Assembly: GCA_021821195.1 (NCBI GenBank)
Contig: JAKACT010000003.1
Coordinates: 124,001 to 188,000, forward strand
From: Pseudomonadota bacterium
GTDB lineage: Bacteria; Pseudomonadota; Gammaproteobacteria; Xanthomonadales; Xanthomonadaceae
Direction of reading: 5' to 3'
Length of the DNA: 64,000 nt
Positions within the stretch are counted from its first letter, which is position 1. The number at the start of each line of letters is the position of its first letter. The translations under genes were made by a program, and so were the position numbers. The notes under the pieces are model-generated. The model made no database searches. It worked only from the letters and a program-made list of their open reading frames with translations, and was not told where the DNA came from. Below, in pieces: positions 8,431 to 16,907 of the stretch.

Positions 8431-9372
8431 ATGACACGACCGACAGCCATTTCACTCTTCTCAGGTTGCGGTGGATCCGACAGCGGCCTTGTTGCGGCCG
8501 GCTTCGATGTACTGATGGCCAACGACCTCTTGGCCTACGCGGCAGAGACCTATCAAGCCAATCTGCCGCCGACCGACTACAGGCTGTGTCCGATCGAAGA
8601 GATCAGGAGCTTTCCTGCAGCCGACCTTCTAGTTGGCTGCTATCCCTGCCAGGGCTATAGCCAAGGTGGCGCGCGCGAAGCCTCGCGGGGCATCAACTAC
8701 TTGTTCAAAGAGTTCGGTCGCGCCCTGCGTGCCATTCGCCCCAAAGCTTTCATTGTTGAGAACGTCTCCGGACTTACGCGCGCAGATAATCGGGCGCTCT
8801 TCCAACATCAGCTACGCAATTTCCGCCAAGCGGGTTACACCGTGCAGTGGAAGCTGCTCAATGCAGCACATTACGGCGTAGCGCAGGAGCGAAACCGCGT
8901 CATCATCGTTGGCATTCGCACCGACATGGGAGTGAGCTACGAATACCCGGAACCTACGCACGGGCCCAATGCCGGCTTGCCGTACGTCACCATTCGCGAT
9001 GCGCTGCAAGGACTACCAGAATGGCCGGAGGGTGAATTTAATTCGGAAGAATTCCACTGGTATTACATGTCACGGAATCGCCGCCGCGACTGGGATGAGG
9101 TTTCGAAGACCGTTGTGAGCCGTGCCCGACACATGCCCCTGCATCCCATGAGCCCCCCCCTAGTCTACAAAGGGCCAGACCGCTACGAATTTGAGAACAG
9201 CGGACCTGCGCGCCGCTTTAGCTATCGTGAGGCTGCCTGCCTGCAGGGCTTCACCAAAGATATGGTGTTCCCGGACAGCAATGGAATGCACAATCGCTAT
9301 AAAGTTATTGGAAACGCAGTCCCGCCGCACTTGTTTGAGGCAGTAGCGCGCGCACTGCCCAATATATGGTAA
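8431..9372 (+). CDS. DNA (cytosine-5-)-methyltransferase
   Basis: A 313-residue C5-cytosine methyltransferase that moves a methyl group from S-adenosylmethionine to a DNA cytosine. Motifs are in the standard order: I (SLFSGCGGSDSG, 8-19), IV with the catalytic Cys73 in GCYPCQGYSQGG, VI (FIVENV, 107-112), VIII (QERNRVIIVG), and X (GNAVPPHLF) near the C-terminus. The short target-recognition region (about 185-250) gives no clue to the sequence recognised. The gene is complete. Its stop codon abuts the stop of the opposing nuclease-like gene with no space between. It should protect host DNA if the facing genes form a restriction activity, but a solitary regulatory role cannot be excluded. Confidence 0.93.
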   Translation: MTRPTAISLFSGCGGSDSGLVAAGFDVLMANDLLAYAAETYQANLPPTDYRLCPIEEIRSFPAADLLVGCYPCQGYSQGGAREASRGINYLFKEFGRALRAIRPKAFIVENVSGLTRADNRALFQHQLRNFRQAGYTVQWKLLNAAHYGVAQERNRVIIVGIRTDMGVSYEYPEPTHGPNAGLPYVTIRDALQGLPEWPEGEFNSEEFHWYYMSRNRRRDWDEVSKTVVSRARHMPLHPMSPPLVYKGPDRYEFENSGPARRFSYREAACLQGFTKDMVFPDSNGMHNRYKVIGNAVPPHLFEAVARALPNIW

Positions 9373-10281
9373 TCAAACAACCTCAAGGCGAGAATTAAGA
9401 AAATCGCTCAATATAGCCGGCGGATCTATCCGCACCCAATCCTCATCAGGCTGAATGAGGCGCAGCAACCTGTATCTATCGATCAGGATTTTGTCTGCAA
9501 CCTCGGAGTCCAAATACCAGCGGCCATTGTTGTTGCGGAAACATATGGGGATGCAGATTAGCTCCAACCAAGGACTGGTTGGATTAAAAAGCTTTCCTAG
9601 TCTCCCGACACTTATCTCAAATTGCTTACTCGTCCATTCATCGCGCGAGCATGCACATTGCGCCAAGCAAGTAAATTTATTTTCACCCTCGTGATCATCT
9701 AATGTAAGCCAGGCAGCTAAATCGATGCCGCCGTCCCCTGCATCGCCAGTACGAAACTTTGCAGGATCAATCGATGGACGACAACCCAGATCAACGGCAA
9801 GCTTGTGCAGACGCTCAGACTTCGTCCCTACATATTGGGCATTATTTTTCCCAAATGCCCTCACCTCGGCAGACTGAGGCCACATCCTTCGCAATGCGAG
9901 GTGTGCAGCACGCTCGAACGCGTCAGTTAGCGTCTTGTAATGTTTCCTTTCTAGATATGGCAGATTGGCGCAAAGCAATAGAAACACATAAGCCTGCTGC
10001 TTAATTGCCAACCCATCTGGCGCAGAAATTGACTGCTGATTATTTGCAACGCTAAATGCATAATAGTCACGGAAAGCACTAGCGCGCCAAGTCATGTGCG
10101 AGAAGACGTCCCCCAGCGATCTTCGACCGCGCACCTCGCCACATGTATCAACCAAATGATCCTCAAGGTCTTCAACAGACAGAATTCTGTCAGGCTTTAG
10201 TAGACAAAGAAGCTCTGCAAAGTCAGCGACCGTGTGGATATCCCCATCGGTAACGCGATCAAGCATCAGCATCGGTCGCAT
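9373..10281 (-). CDS. Restriction endonuclease-like protein (PD-(D/E)xK-type motif)
   Basis: A 302-residue protein I do not recognise as a whole. Residues 178-216 read RTGDAGDGGIDLAAW, then 16 residues on LAQCACSRDEW. This is the layout of a group of nuclease-fold proteins with a GDGGID strand followed by a QC-A/K-x-S/G strand; the usual lysine position appears to hold Ala, so the catalytic core may be altered. The N-terminal 160 residues are helical and family-specific. Three ATGs (10281, 10272, 10266) all overlap the ParB-like gene upstream by up to 23 bases, so the two are likely co-translated. It faces a cytosine methyltransferase and is proposed as its restriction partner. No target site can be read. 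Confidence 0.6.
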   Translation of the reverse strand: MRPMLMLDRVTDGDIHTVADFAELLCLLKPDRILSVEDLEDHLVDTCGEVRGRRSLGDVFSHMTWRASAFRDYYAFSVANNQQSISAPDGLAIKQQAYVFLLLCANLPYLERKHYKTLTDAFERAAHLALRRMWPQSAEVRAFGKNNAQYVGTKSERLHKLAVDLGCRPSIDPAKFRTGDAGDGGIDLAAWLTLDDHEGENKFTCLAQCACSRDEWTSKQFEISVGRLGKLFNPTSPWLELICIPICFRNNNGRWYLDSEVADKILIDRYRLLRLIQPDEDWVRIDPPAILSDFLNSRLEVV

Positions 10282-11350
10282 CCTCCACTACGCTCGACCT
10301 AAGTGACACATAAAGATTTTGAGCGGCTCGTGCAAGGCGATGTGAAAAAGACACATCGGAATTCTCCAACCCCACAGCATGAATACTTGTATCTTGAGCA
10401 GCCTTTAGAGACTTCTCTGCCTCCACCATGAATGTCCTAAGTGCCTCGAGCGGGCCGGACGTATAGAGGTAGGCGGTCTCAATGCCTTCGCTACGCCTAA
10501 CTGCCGCCAGCGCATCAGCGTGCAAAACAATCTTATTCAGTTGCTTGAATTTTCTGGAATCACCCAAGACTGTTGATCCGCCACGGCGATCAAAAATCCA
10601 CTTAAAAAATTCCCTGAACTCATCCCCTTTAAGATTTCCGAGATCTACATCCGCGATCCCGTCGAGACCAATAAATTTTTGAATACCGTCGTAGCCAATG
10701 CCTGTCGTTAGAAGAGAGAACTCAATATCGTCTTCCGATTGTTTGATCTCGCTCAGCAACCCAACATCGCGAGCATGCTCAAGAAGAGCATAGCCCGTGA
10801 GGAGCTTTGCCACATTAGTGGATTTACTGCCGATAGTTCGAGCCAATGCCCTATGCGCCAACAAATGATCGTCCCCATGCTGCGCCCGGAGCTGCTTCAA
10901 GTACCGAGCTTTTGCTAAAGGGCTCCATTCTTTGATGCCAGTGATGTGCCGGTACCCGAGATAACCCAAGATCTCATCGCGCTCCGGGAAGGCAAGCACG
11001 GGAATACTTGTTGGCTTGTGATTTGCGGACGCCCGAACCTGTTCAACCTCTCTCGGCTTGACCGGCGCAGGGTCAGCGCTTGCCAAAAGCTTCAAAGCCC
11101 CGAGCCTGCGATTCCCTTCAACCACCCAGTAACCCGTTTGCGGCGCTGGACGTGGGACTACGAGCAAAGGCTCACCTTCAAAGTAGCCCTTTTCACCTAT
11201 CGACTGCATCAGCTCGACAAGGTTTGCTTCGAGTAGCAGGTACTCCAAGACTGGACCGTCGTCTGCTCGATGAAGACTCGACGGCAATCTTGGATTGAGC
11301 GGGTCGAAATGCAGATCCCGCAAATCCAGACTCTGGGGCCTTCCACTCAT
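10259..11350 (-). CDS. ParB/Srx-fold N-terminal domain protein
   Basis: A 363-residue protein whose N-terminal 90 residues match the ParB/sulfiredoxin fold: LDLRDLHFDPLNPRLP, then YFEGEPLLVVP (56-66), and VVEGNRRLGALKLL (76-89), where ENR-R stands in for the GERR nucleotide-binding motif of ParB CTPases. The middle (about 135-200) is helical and may contain a helix-turn-helix (ALARTIGSKSTNVAKLLTGY). The C-terminus is unfamiliar. A good SD (GGAGAG, 8 bases before ATG) supports the start at 11350. There is no parA and no recognisable parS, so chromosome partition is unlikely. Its place upstream of, and overlapping, the nuclease-like gene suggests a role in a restriction or defence complex; this is inference. 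Confidence 0.65.
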   Translation of the reverse strand: MSGRPQSLDLRDLHFDPLNPRLPSSLHRADDGPVLEYLLLEANLVELMQSIGEKGYFEGEPLLVVPRPAPQTGYWVVEGNRRLGALKLLASADPAPVKPREVEQVRASANHKPTSIPVLAFPERDEILGYLGYRHITGIKEWSPLAKARYLKQLRAQHGDDHLLAHRALARTIGSKSTNVAKLLTGYALLEHARDVGLLSEIKQSEDDIEFSLLTTGIGYDGIQKFIGLDGIADVDLGNLKGDEFREFFKWIFDRRGGSTVLGDSRKFKQLNKIVLHADALAAVRRSEGIETAYLYTSGPLEALRTFMVEAEKSLKAAQDTSIHAVGLENSDVSFSHRLARAAQNLYVSLRSSVVEDATDADA

Positions 11351-11556
11351 CTAATGCTCTCCAAAAAAAACACAACAGCACACGCAAAGTGCAATCCTGT
11401 ACCGCAAATGATGCTGCCCTACACGTACGTTGAGCAGGAGATGCCGCTGGTTGCGGCGCGATCAACTAGTTTCTCAGACTAATCATTACTGTTTACCCAA
11501 TGAGCAGCACCGGTAAGAGCAGGTATCGCCGCCTTCCCTAGAATCCCCGCGCGAAC

Positions 11557-12228
11557 TCAGCGCAGGCTGCAGTCGCTCAGCGACGGCATGCCGATCACTT
11601 CACCGGCGCCGGTGCAGGCCAGGGTGATTTCCTGCCCCTTCGACAGGCCTGCGGCAGTGGCGGTGTCCAGACCGTTGGCGTGGACCATCTGGAACATCTC
11701 GCCGCCGGCCAGCTGCACCACCGGTTCGTCGGTGATGTTGGAGGTGATGGCCTCCACGACGCCGGTGATTTCGATGGACTTGCCCTTGAACTTGCTGTCG
11801 GCGGCCACCTCGTTGGCGTCGTAGGCCTTGAACAGCTCGCGCGCGGTGACCTTGATGGCGTCGGCGGGCGGCGCGGCCGGTTCAGCCTGTTCCGTGCGCG
11901 CGGCGCTAGCCGCTTCGGCGCGGGCCTTGTAGTCCTTGTACGCGCCGCCAGACACTGCGGCGCCGGCCAGCACTGCCAAGCCAATGAAATAGATGATCGG
12001 CGACACTACCAGCGACGCGATCAGCGGGATCAACCCCTTGCCGGTGAGGCCGCGCGTCATGACCACGATGGCCAGGATGAAGGCCACCAGATTGAGCGGC
12101 CAGCCGACGAATATGCCTACACCCGGAATGGGCAGCAGGAACAGCACCCACGCGATGATCAGGCAGATCCATGTAGCCTTGACCGGCGCGGGCTTCATCG
12201 CCGGCGATGCTTCGGTTGCTGCGTTCAT
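11557..12228 (-). CDS. Membrane protein with C-terminal tRNA_anti-like OB-fold domain
   Basis: A 223-residue protein. Residues 18-95 form two or three hydrophobic helices (WICLIIAWVLFLLPIPGVGIF; LVAFILAIVVM; PLIASLVVSPIIYFIGLAVL). After a charged, Ala-rich linker comes an OB-fold module (about 122-223): ARELFKAYDANEVAADSKFKGK, then IEITGVVEAI and GQEITLACTGAGEVIGMPSLSDC. This matches the tRNA_anti-like family of unknown function. The second in-frame ATG (12228) is preferred because the G-run lies about 7 bases before it; the first ATG (12234) is too close to that G-run. The gene borders the AT-richer module but has host-like composition. No pathway can be assigned. Confidence 0.7.
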   Translation of the reverse strand: MNAATEASPAMKPAPVKATWICLIIAWVLFLLPIPGVGIFVGWPLNLVAFILAIVVMTRGLTGKGLIPLIASLVVSPIIYFIGLAVLAGAAVSGGAYKDYKARAEAASAARTEQAEPAAPPADAIKVTARELFKAYDANEVAADSKFKGKSIEITGVVEAITSNITDEPVVQLAGGEMFQMVHANGLDTATAAGLSKGQEITLACTGAGEVIGMPSLSDCSLR

Positions 12229-12598
12229 TTCCATTCCCCCCGTGTAAGCGCCTATCCAATCCGCGGCGCAGTCGGCATTCGAAACTCAGGGCCACACAAT
12301 CGTGCAAGGCCGTGACGGCGGACACGAAGCTAGCGTGTGGCGGCAATTACCCGCATTTCTCTCAGCTCGCGCCCCAGCCATAGCGTTCCCCACTCCCCTC
12401 GCCCCCAACCATAGCTAAGGGAGATGGGAGGCCGCAACCACGCCAAAGCGTTCCGGTGCGCAACCGTCCCCAACAAAACTGGCCCTTGAGCCCGAGGAAG
12501 GGGCTGCATAGATACCGTGAGCGCTAGGGGCTCGCGCGTTTGACGCCCTCCCTACGCCGGCTCAGGAACACTCGCCGGCGACCGACCGAGGATTCGAG

Positions 12599-12713
12599 AT
12601 GTGCTACTCCGCGCAGGTGTGAACCCATTGGCGTAAGTACCAGCGCGCCTACGGCGCCACGATCGACATCGATGAGTTCGCCAGGATCTATGCTGCCCCA
12701 ACATGCCACTGAT
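12599..12713 (+). pseudogene. Remnant of an SRAP (YedK/HMCES-like) gene N-terminus
   Basis: The 625-base stretch between the OB-fold gene and tRNA-Cys holds no intact gene. In it, an ATG at 12599 begins MCYSAQV, the N-terminus of a group of SOS response-associated peptidases whose Cys2 is the DNA-crosslinking residue. An in-frame TGA follows at codon 8, after which the same frame continues with WRKYQRAYGATIDIDEFARIY, which also fits the family before decaying to a stop at 12711-12713. I infer a dead 5' fragment with the rest deleted. The match is from memory of the family, so confidence is moderate. Confidence 0.45.
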
Positions 12714-12814
12714 GGCCCGCACCTGAGCGACAACTTGGCTACGGTAACGCTTGCGAGGCGCAGGCTGAGACCGGATACGGATCGGATACTAGACCAGCGA
12801 CAGCCAGAAAAATA

Positions 12815-12848
12815 AAGCCCCGCAAGGGCTGAAACCGTTGCGGGGCTT
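12815..12848 (-). terminator. Terminator after tRNA-Cys
   Basis: An 11-base perfect stem (AAGCCCCGCAA / TTGCGGGGCTT) with a 12-base loop, just beyond the 3' end of tRNA-Cys on the minus strand. Confidence 0.75.
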
Positions 12849-12859
12849 AGCTTTCAAGA

Positions 12860-12933
12860 TGGAGGCCGAGGTCGGAATTGAACCGGCGTACGCGGATTTG
12901 CAGTCCGCTGCATAACCACTCTGCCACCCGGCC
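12860..12933 (-). tRNA. tRNA-Cys (GCA)
   Basis: A 74-base cloverleaf with encoded CCA. The acceptor stem is GGCCGGG paired with CTCGGCC, the anticodon loop reads CTGCAAA (anticodon GCA) and the T-loop has GGTTCAATTCC. It follows tRNA-Gly and pgsA on the same strand, an order like uvrC-pgsA-glyW-cysT of Escherichia coli. Confidence 0.95.
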
Positions 12934-13026
12934 GGATGACGTTTCGCGCCTTGGATTCTTCCACATCGCTTGACCACTTGCGATGCCGGGAAACCCTGGT
13001 GCACACCGGGACATGTCCCGGAAAAA

Positions 13027-13052
13027 ACGAAGCCCCGCGAACGGGGCTTCGT
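13027..13052 (-). terminator. Rho-independent terminator after tRNA-Gly
   Basis: An 11-base perfect stem (ACGAAGCCCCG / CGGGGCTTCGT) with a 4-base loop, followed on the minus strand by six T. It sits between tRNA-Gly and tRNA-Cys, so the two may be only partly co-transcribed. Confidence 0.8.
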
Positions 13053-13057
13053 GAATC

Positions 13058-13133
<76 letters not shown>

Positions 13134-13180
13134 GTTGAGCCCGCTATTCTACGGGCTTTTTTCAGTGCGTCAACACCTTC

Positions 13181-13753
13181 TCACAAACTTTTTTCATCAT
13201 CCGCGCGCAGTGCCGGCCAGGCCGCGCGCACGTACTCGAAACCCGACCACAGGGTCAGGATGGCGGCCGCCGCCAGCAGCCATTCGCCGACCACGAAGAC
13301 CGGGATGCCGAGCAGCGGTTCGCGGTACAGCAGGAAGCCCAGCGCGATCATCTGCACGGTGGTCTTGATCTTGCCGACCATGGCCACCGCCACCTTGGCG
13401 CGCTGGCCCAGCTCGGCCATCCACTCGCGTAGCGCCGATACCGCGATCTCGCGACCGATGATGACGCTGGCCCACAGTGCCATCCAGATCGTGTGGTGGT
13501 GCTGCACGGTGATGACCAGCGCGGTGGAGACCATCAGCTTGTCGGCCACCGGGTCGAGGAAAGCGCCGAACTTCGAGAATTGGCGATAGCGGCGCGCGAT
13601 CCAGCCGTCCAGCCAATCCGTTGCCGCCGCCGCCACGAAAACTACGGTCGCCGCCACGTTGGACCAGCGGTATTCGAGGTAGTAGATCACCACCAGCACC
13701 GGGATCAGGGCGATACGCGCCAGCGTCAGCCAGGTCGGAATGGTCAGGGTCAT
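13181..13753 (-). CDS. pgsA: CDP-diacylglycerol-glycerol-3-phosphate 3-phosphatidyltransferase
   Basis: A 190-residue inner-membrane enzyme making phosphatidylglycerol phosphate, the committed step to phosphatidylglycerol and cardiolipin. The CDP-alcohol phosphotransferase motif (DWLDGWIARR, then GAFLDPVADK) is complete with all its Asp residues. About five or six hydrophobic helices are visible (LVVIYYLEY, VAATVVFVAAAATDW, IWMALWASVIIG, VQMIALGFLLY, VVGEWLLAAAAILTLW). The gene starts 9 bases after uvrC ends and is followed by tRNA-Gly and tRNA-Cys, a gene order shared with enterobacteria. Length matches the family. Confidence 0.95.
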   Translation of the reverse strand: MTLTIPTWLTLARIALIPVLVVIYYLEYRWSNVAATVVFVAAAATDWLDGWIARRYRQFSKFGAFLDPVADKLMVSTALVITVQHHHTIWMALWASVIIGREIAVSALREWMAELGQRAKVAVAMVGKIKTTVQMIALGFLLYREPLLGIPVFVVGEWLLAAAAILTLWSGFEYVRAAWPALRADDEKSL

Positions 13754-13762
13754 GCGCGCATT

Positions 13763-15631
13763 CTACTTGCCGTCCCCGCCGGTGGCGGCATCGGTGGCAA
13801 GCCCGTGCAGGCTGTCCCACAGCCGCTGGGCCAAGGCCCGATTGATGCCTTCGACCTTGGCCAGCTCGTCCACCGGCGCGGCCCTGAGCCCCTGCAGTCC
13901 GCCGAAGTGCTTCAGCAGCGCCGCGCGGCGGCGTGGGCCGATGCCGGCGATGTCCTCGAGCCGGCTGGTGCTGCGCGCCTTCTGGCGCTTGCCGCGGTGG
14001 CCGGTGATGGCGAAGCGGTGGGCCTCGTCGCGCACCTGCTGGACCAGCTGCAGCGCCGGCGACGCCGCGCCGGGCTGGACTTCGCGCCCGTCCGGCAGCA
14101 GCAGGGTTTCCGCGCCGGGCTTGCGTTCCGGACCTTTCGCCACGCCGACCAGCGCGACGCCGGTGATGCCGGCGTCGGTCAGCACGTCGCGTGCCTGCGC
14201 CACCTGCCCGGCGCCGCCATCGATCAGCAGCACGTCAGGCAGCACCGCGTCGGGCTCGCCCTCCGCCGCGGGCCGGAAGCGCCGCTGCAGGGCCTGGTGC
14301 ATCGCCGCGTAGTCGTCGCCGGGCTCGATGCCGGTGATGTTGTAGCGGCGGTACTGCTTGCGCACCGGTCCCTGCGCGTCGAACACCACGCAGGAGGCCA
14401 CCGTCGCCTCGCCCATGGTGTGGCTGATGTCGAAGCACTCGATCCGCGCCGGCAATGCGGGCAGTCCCAGCAGCGCCTGCAACGCCTGCGCGCGCGCCTG
14501 CTGCGCACTGCTGCTGGCCAGCTCGGTGGCCAGCGTCAGCTGCGCATTGCGGCGCACCAGCTCCAGGTGCGCGGCACGCTCACCGCGCACGCTGGTCCGC
14601 AGCTCGACCCGGCGCCCGGCGTGTTCGGTGAGCGCCTGCTCGATCAGCTCGCGCTCCGGGATATCGCCGTCCAGCACGATCTCGGCCGGTGGCGGCTGTT
14701 CGGCGTAGTACTGGGAAACGAACGCAGCCAGCACCTCGGCGGCGCTGTCCTCACCGTTGGTCTTCGGGAAGAACGCGCGGGTGCCGAGGTTGCGGCCGTC
14801 GCGGAACGCCAGCAGCAGCACGCAGGCCGCCGCGCCCTGCATGGCCACGCCCAGCACGTCGAGATCGGCGCTGCGGCCGTCCACGTACTGGCGCGCCTGC
14901 AGCTTGCGGATGGTGGCGATCAGGTCGCGCAGGCGAGCGGCCTGCTCGAACTCCAGCGCGTCGCTGGCGGCCTGCATCGCCGCGCCGAGTTCGTCGCCCA
15001 GCTCCTGGCTGCGTCCTTCCAGGAAAAGCGTTGCACGGCGCACCGAATCCGCGTACTCGCGCTCGTCCACCAGCCCCACGCAGGGCGCGCTGCAGCGGCC
15101 GATCTGGTACTGCAGGCAAGGCCGGCTGCGGTTGCGGAACACGCTGTCTTCGCAGCTGCGCAGGCGGAACAGCTTGTGCATCAGGTTGAGCGTCTCGCGC
15201 ACCGACGCCGCGCTGGGATACGGGCCGAAATAGCGCCCCGGGATCGCGCGCGGGCCCCGATGGAAGGCCAGCCGCGGCCACTGCTCCTTGGTCAGCAGGA
15301 CGAAGGGATAGCTCTTGTCGTCGCGCAGCATCACGTTGTAACGCGGCTGCAGCGACTTGATCAGCTGGTTTTCCAGCAGCAGCGCGTCGGCCTCGCTGCG
15401 GGTGACGGTGGTTTCGATGCGCGCCACCTGCGCCAGCATCGCCATGATGCGGGTCGGCTTCGGGGTGGCGTTGAAGTAGCTGCCCACGCGATTGCGCAGG
15501 GCGCGCGCCTTGCCGACGTAGAGCAGGCCGCCGTCGGCGTCGAACATGCGGTAGACGCCCGGCGCCAGCGGCTGCGCGGCCGCGAATGCGCGGCCATCGA
15601 ATTCCAGTACTGGCGTTCCGCGCTTGCCCAT
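13763..15631 (-). CDS. uvrC: Excinuclease ABC subunit C
   Basis: A 622-residue nuclease that makes the two incisions in nucleotide excision repair after UvrAB recognise damage. Domains in order: GIY-YIG 3'-incision domain (GVYRMFDADGGLLYVGKA, about 20-40), a Cys-rich segment (PCLQYQIGRCSAPC), the UVR motif for UvrB contact (about 200-235, FEQAARLRDLIATI), the RNase H-like 5'-incision domain (CFDISHTMGEATVASCVVF; VLLIDGGAGQVAQA) and two C-terminal helix-hairpin-helix motifs (DIAGIGPRRRAALLKHFGG). The start at 15631 gives MGKRGTPVLEF; a longer open frame upstream belongs to other genes. It begins 4 bases after the phosphatase gene ends and is followed by pgsA. Confidence 0.96.
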   Translation of the reverse strand: MGKRGTPVLEFDGRAFAAAQPLAPGVYRMFDADGGLLYVGKARALRNRVGSYFNATPKPTRIMAMLAQVARIETTVTRSEADALLLENQLIKSLQPRYNVMLRDDKSYPFVLLTKEQWPRLAFHRGPRAIPGRYFGPYPSAASVRETLNLMHKLFRLRSCEDSVFRNRSRPCLQYQIGRCSAPCVGLVDEREYADSVRRATLFLEGRSQELGDELGAAMQAASDALEFEQAARLRDLIATIRKLQARQYVDGRSADLDVLGVAMQGAAACVLLLAFRDGRNLGTRAFFPKTNGEDSAAEVLAAFVSQYYAEQPPPAEIVLDGDIPERELIEQALTEHAGRRVELRTSVRGERAAHLELVRRNAQLTLATELASSSAQQARAQALQALLGLPALPARIECFDISHTMGEATVASCVVFDAQGPVRKQYRRYNITGIEPGDDYAAMHQALQRRFRPAAEGEPDAVLPDVLLIDGGAGQVAQARDVLTDAGITGVALVGVAKGPERKPGAETLLLPDGREVQPGAASPALQLVQQVRDEAHRFAITGHRGKRQKARSTSRLEDIAGIGPRRRAALLKHFGGLQGLRAAPVDELAKVEGINRALAQRLWDSLHGLATDAATGGDGK

Positions 15632-15635
15632 CCGC

Positions 15636-16115
15636 TCAGAACCGACCCTGGCGCACCCGCTCCACGATACCCTGCGCGGCGGCATCGACCAGCTTGAACG
15701 CCTGTTCGAAATCGCGCGCATTGCCGTAGTACGGATCCGGCACGTCCTTCTTGCCGACCCCGCTCCATTCCAGCAGCAGCTCCACCTGCGCATGCGAGGT
15801 ACGCGGCTTGCGCATGCGCGCCTCGTGCAGGATGGTGCGGTCGGCGCAGAGGATGGTGTCGAATTCGTCGAAGTCCTCCAGCGCCAGCCGGCGCGCGCGC
15901 AGTGCGGAGATGTCCACCCCGTGCTTCGCCGCGCAGGCGATGGCGCGCTCGTCCGGCGGGTGGCCGATGTGCGAGCTGCCGGTGGCCGCGGAATCCACGC
16001 GCGCGCGCGACGAGAGCCCCGCTTCTTCCAGCCGCAGGCGCAGTACGCCCTCGGCGGTGGGCGAGCGGCAGATGTTGCCCAGGCACACCATGAGGATGCC
16101 GGTGGCTCTAGCCAT
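15636..16115 (-). CDS. Low-molecular-weight protein-tyrosine phosphatase
   Basis: A 159-residue cytoplasmic phosphatase. The P-loop CLGNICRS (Cys11, Arg17) is near the N-terminus, and the general-acid loop reads DPYYG near residue 122, both intact. The start at 16115 places the P-loop at the usual distance; an open frame back to 16157 is rejected. It overlaps kdsB by 8 bases and precedes uvrC by 4 bases. The same neighbour pair (kdsB then a PtpA-like phosphatase) is known in Pseudomonas. The absence of a tyrosine kinase or capsule genes nearby leaves the substrate open. Confidence 0.92.
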   Translation of the reverse strand: MARATGILMVCLGNICRSPTAEGVLRLRLEEAGLSSRARVDSAATGSSHIGHPPDERAIACAAKHGVDISALRARRLALEDFDEFDTILCADRTILHEARMRKPRTSHAQVELLLEWSGVGKKDVPDPYYGNARDFEQAFKLVDAAAQGIVERVRQGRF

Positions 16116-16893
16116 GATCGATCCCTGACCTCTGTTGCATGAAGATGTGGTTCGCACGCGCCAGGTCCTCCGGCGTGTCCACGCCCGGCGGGAACGGCGA
16201 CGGCGCCAGCGCGACGGCGATGCGCCAGCCGGCTTCCAGCGCGCGCAGCTGCTCCAGCGCCTCGACCTGCTCCAGCCGGCCCGGCGGCAGCGCCGCGAAC
16301 GCGCGCAGCGCGGCCACGCGATAGCCGTAGATGCCGATGTGGCGCAGCCACTGCCCCGGCGGCATCACGCTGCGGTCGCGGGCGAAGGCATCGCGCGGCC
16401 ACGGTACCGGTGCGCGGCTGAAATACAGGGCGTCGCCGTTTGCGGCGCGCACCACCTTGACCGCGTTCGGATCCAGCAGGGTGTCCACCGCGTCGATCGG
16501 CGTGGCCAGGGTGGCGATGCCGGCGCCGCTGTCGGCGACCGCGCGCGCCACGCAGTTGATGCCATCGGCCGGGGCGAACGGCTCATCGCCCTGCAGGTTC
16601 ACCACGATGGCGTCATCGGCCCAGCCAGCGATGCCGGCGCATTCCGCCAGCCGGTCGGTGCCGGATGCGTGCGCGGGCGAGGTCATCGCGATCCGCACGC
16701 CGCTGTCCTGCAGCGCATCGGCGATGCGGACGTCATCCGTGGCCACCCACACCTCGCGCGCACCGGCGGCCAGCGCGCGGCGGGCGACGTGCAGCACCAT
16801 GGGTTCACCGCCGATCAGCTGCAGCGGCTTGCCCGGCAGGCGGGAGGCGGCATGGCGGGCGGGGATGGCGACGATGAAATCAGGGGTTTGCAT
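16108..16893 (-). CDS. kdsB: 3-deoxy-manno-octulosonate cytidylyltransferase
   Basis: A 261-residue enzyme that activates Kdo to CMP-Kdo for the inner core of lipopolysaccharide. The nucleotide-binding N-terminus [15 protein letters not shown] is intact, as are [30 protein letters not shown], and the GIYGYR and [15 protein letters not shown] segments. Length equals the family norm. A 161-base gap that contains a long inverted repeat separates it from lpxK upstream, so its expression may be partly independent of the lpxK message. The phosphatase gene overlaps its end. Confidence 0.95.
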   Translation of the reverse strand: MQTPDFIVAIPARHAASRLPGKPLQLIGGEPMVLHVARRALAAGAREVWVATDDVRIADALQDSGVRIAMTSPAHASGTDRLAECAGIAGWADDAIVVNLQGDEPFAPADGINCVARAVADSGAGIATLATPIDAVDTLLDPNAVKVVRAANGDALYFSRAPVPWPRDAFARDRSVMPPGQWLRHIGIYGYRVAALRAFAALPPGRLEQVEALEQLRALEAGWRIAVALAPSPFPPGVDTPEDLARANHIFMQQRSGIDHG

Positions 16894-16907
16894 GGATTGG
16901 ATTATCG

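Larger units (their letters stand above)
8400..11350. other. AT-richer restriction-modification-like module
   Basis: Three genes (methyltransferase on +, nuclease-like and ParB-like on -) whose DNA is visibly poorer in G+C and uses more A/T-ending codons than both flanks. No transposase, integrase or clear direct repeats at the ends were found. The gene content and composition suggest acquisition by transfer. Confidence 0.7.

Noticed and set aside
10259-11350. Chromosome or plasmid partition protein
   Set aside because: No parA gene or parS-like sites nearby, and the GERR motif is altered; context points to restriction or defence.
12240-12810. A tRNA-Leu after tRNA-Cys, as in E. coli
   Set aside because: No CCA-ending cloverleaf with a long variable arm was found on the minus strand here.
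13493-15697. A 734-codon open frame on the plus strand opposite uvrC and pgsA
   Set aside because: It is the antisense of two clear genes, is rich in Gln, His and Arg as expected for high-GC antisense, and matches no family.
13763-16402. UvrC with an extra 250-residue N-terminus
   Set aside because: The extension is the wrong-frame reading of kdsB and the phosphatase gene; UvrC starts at 15631.
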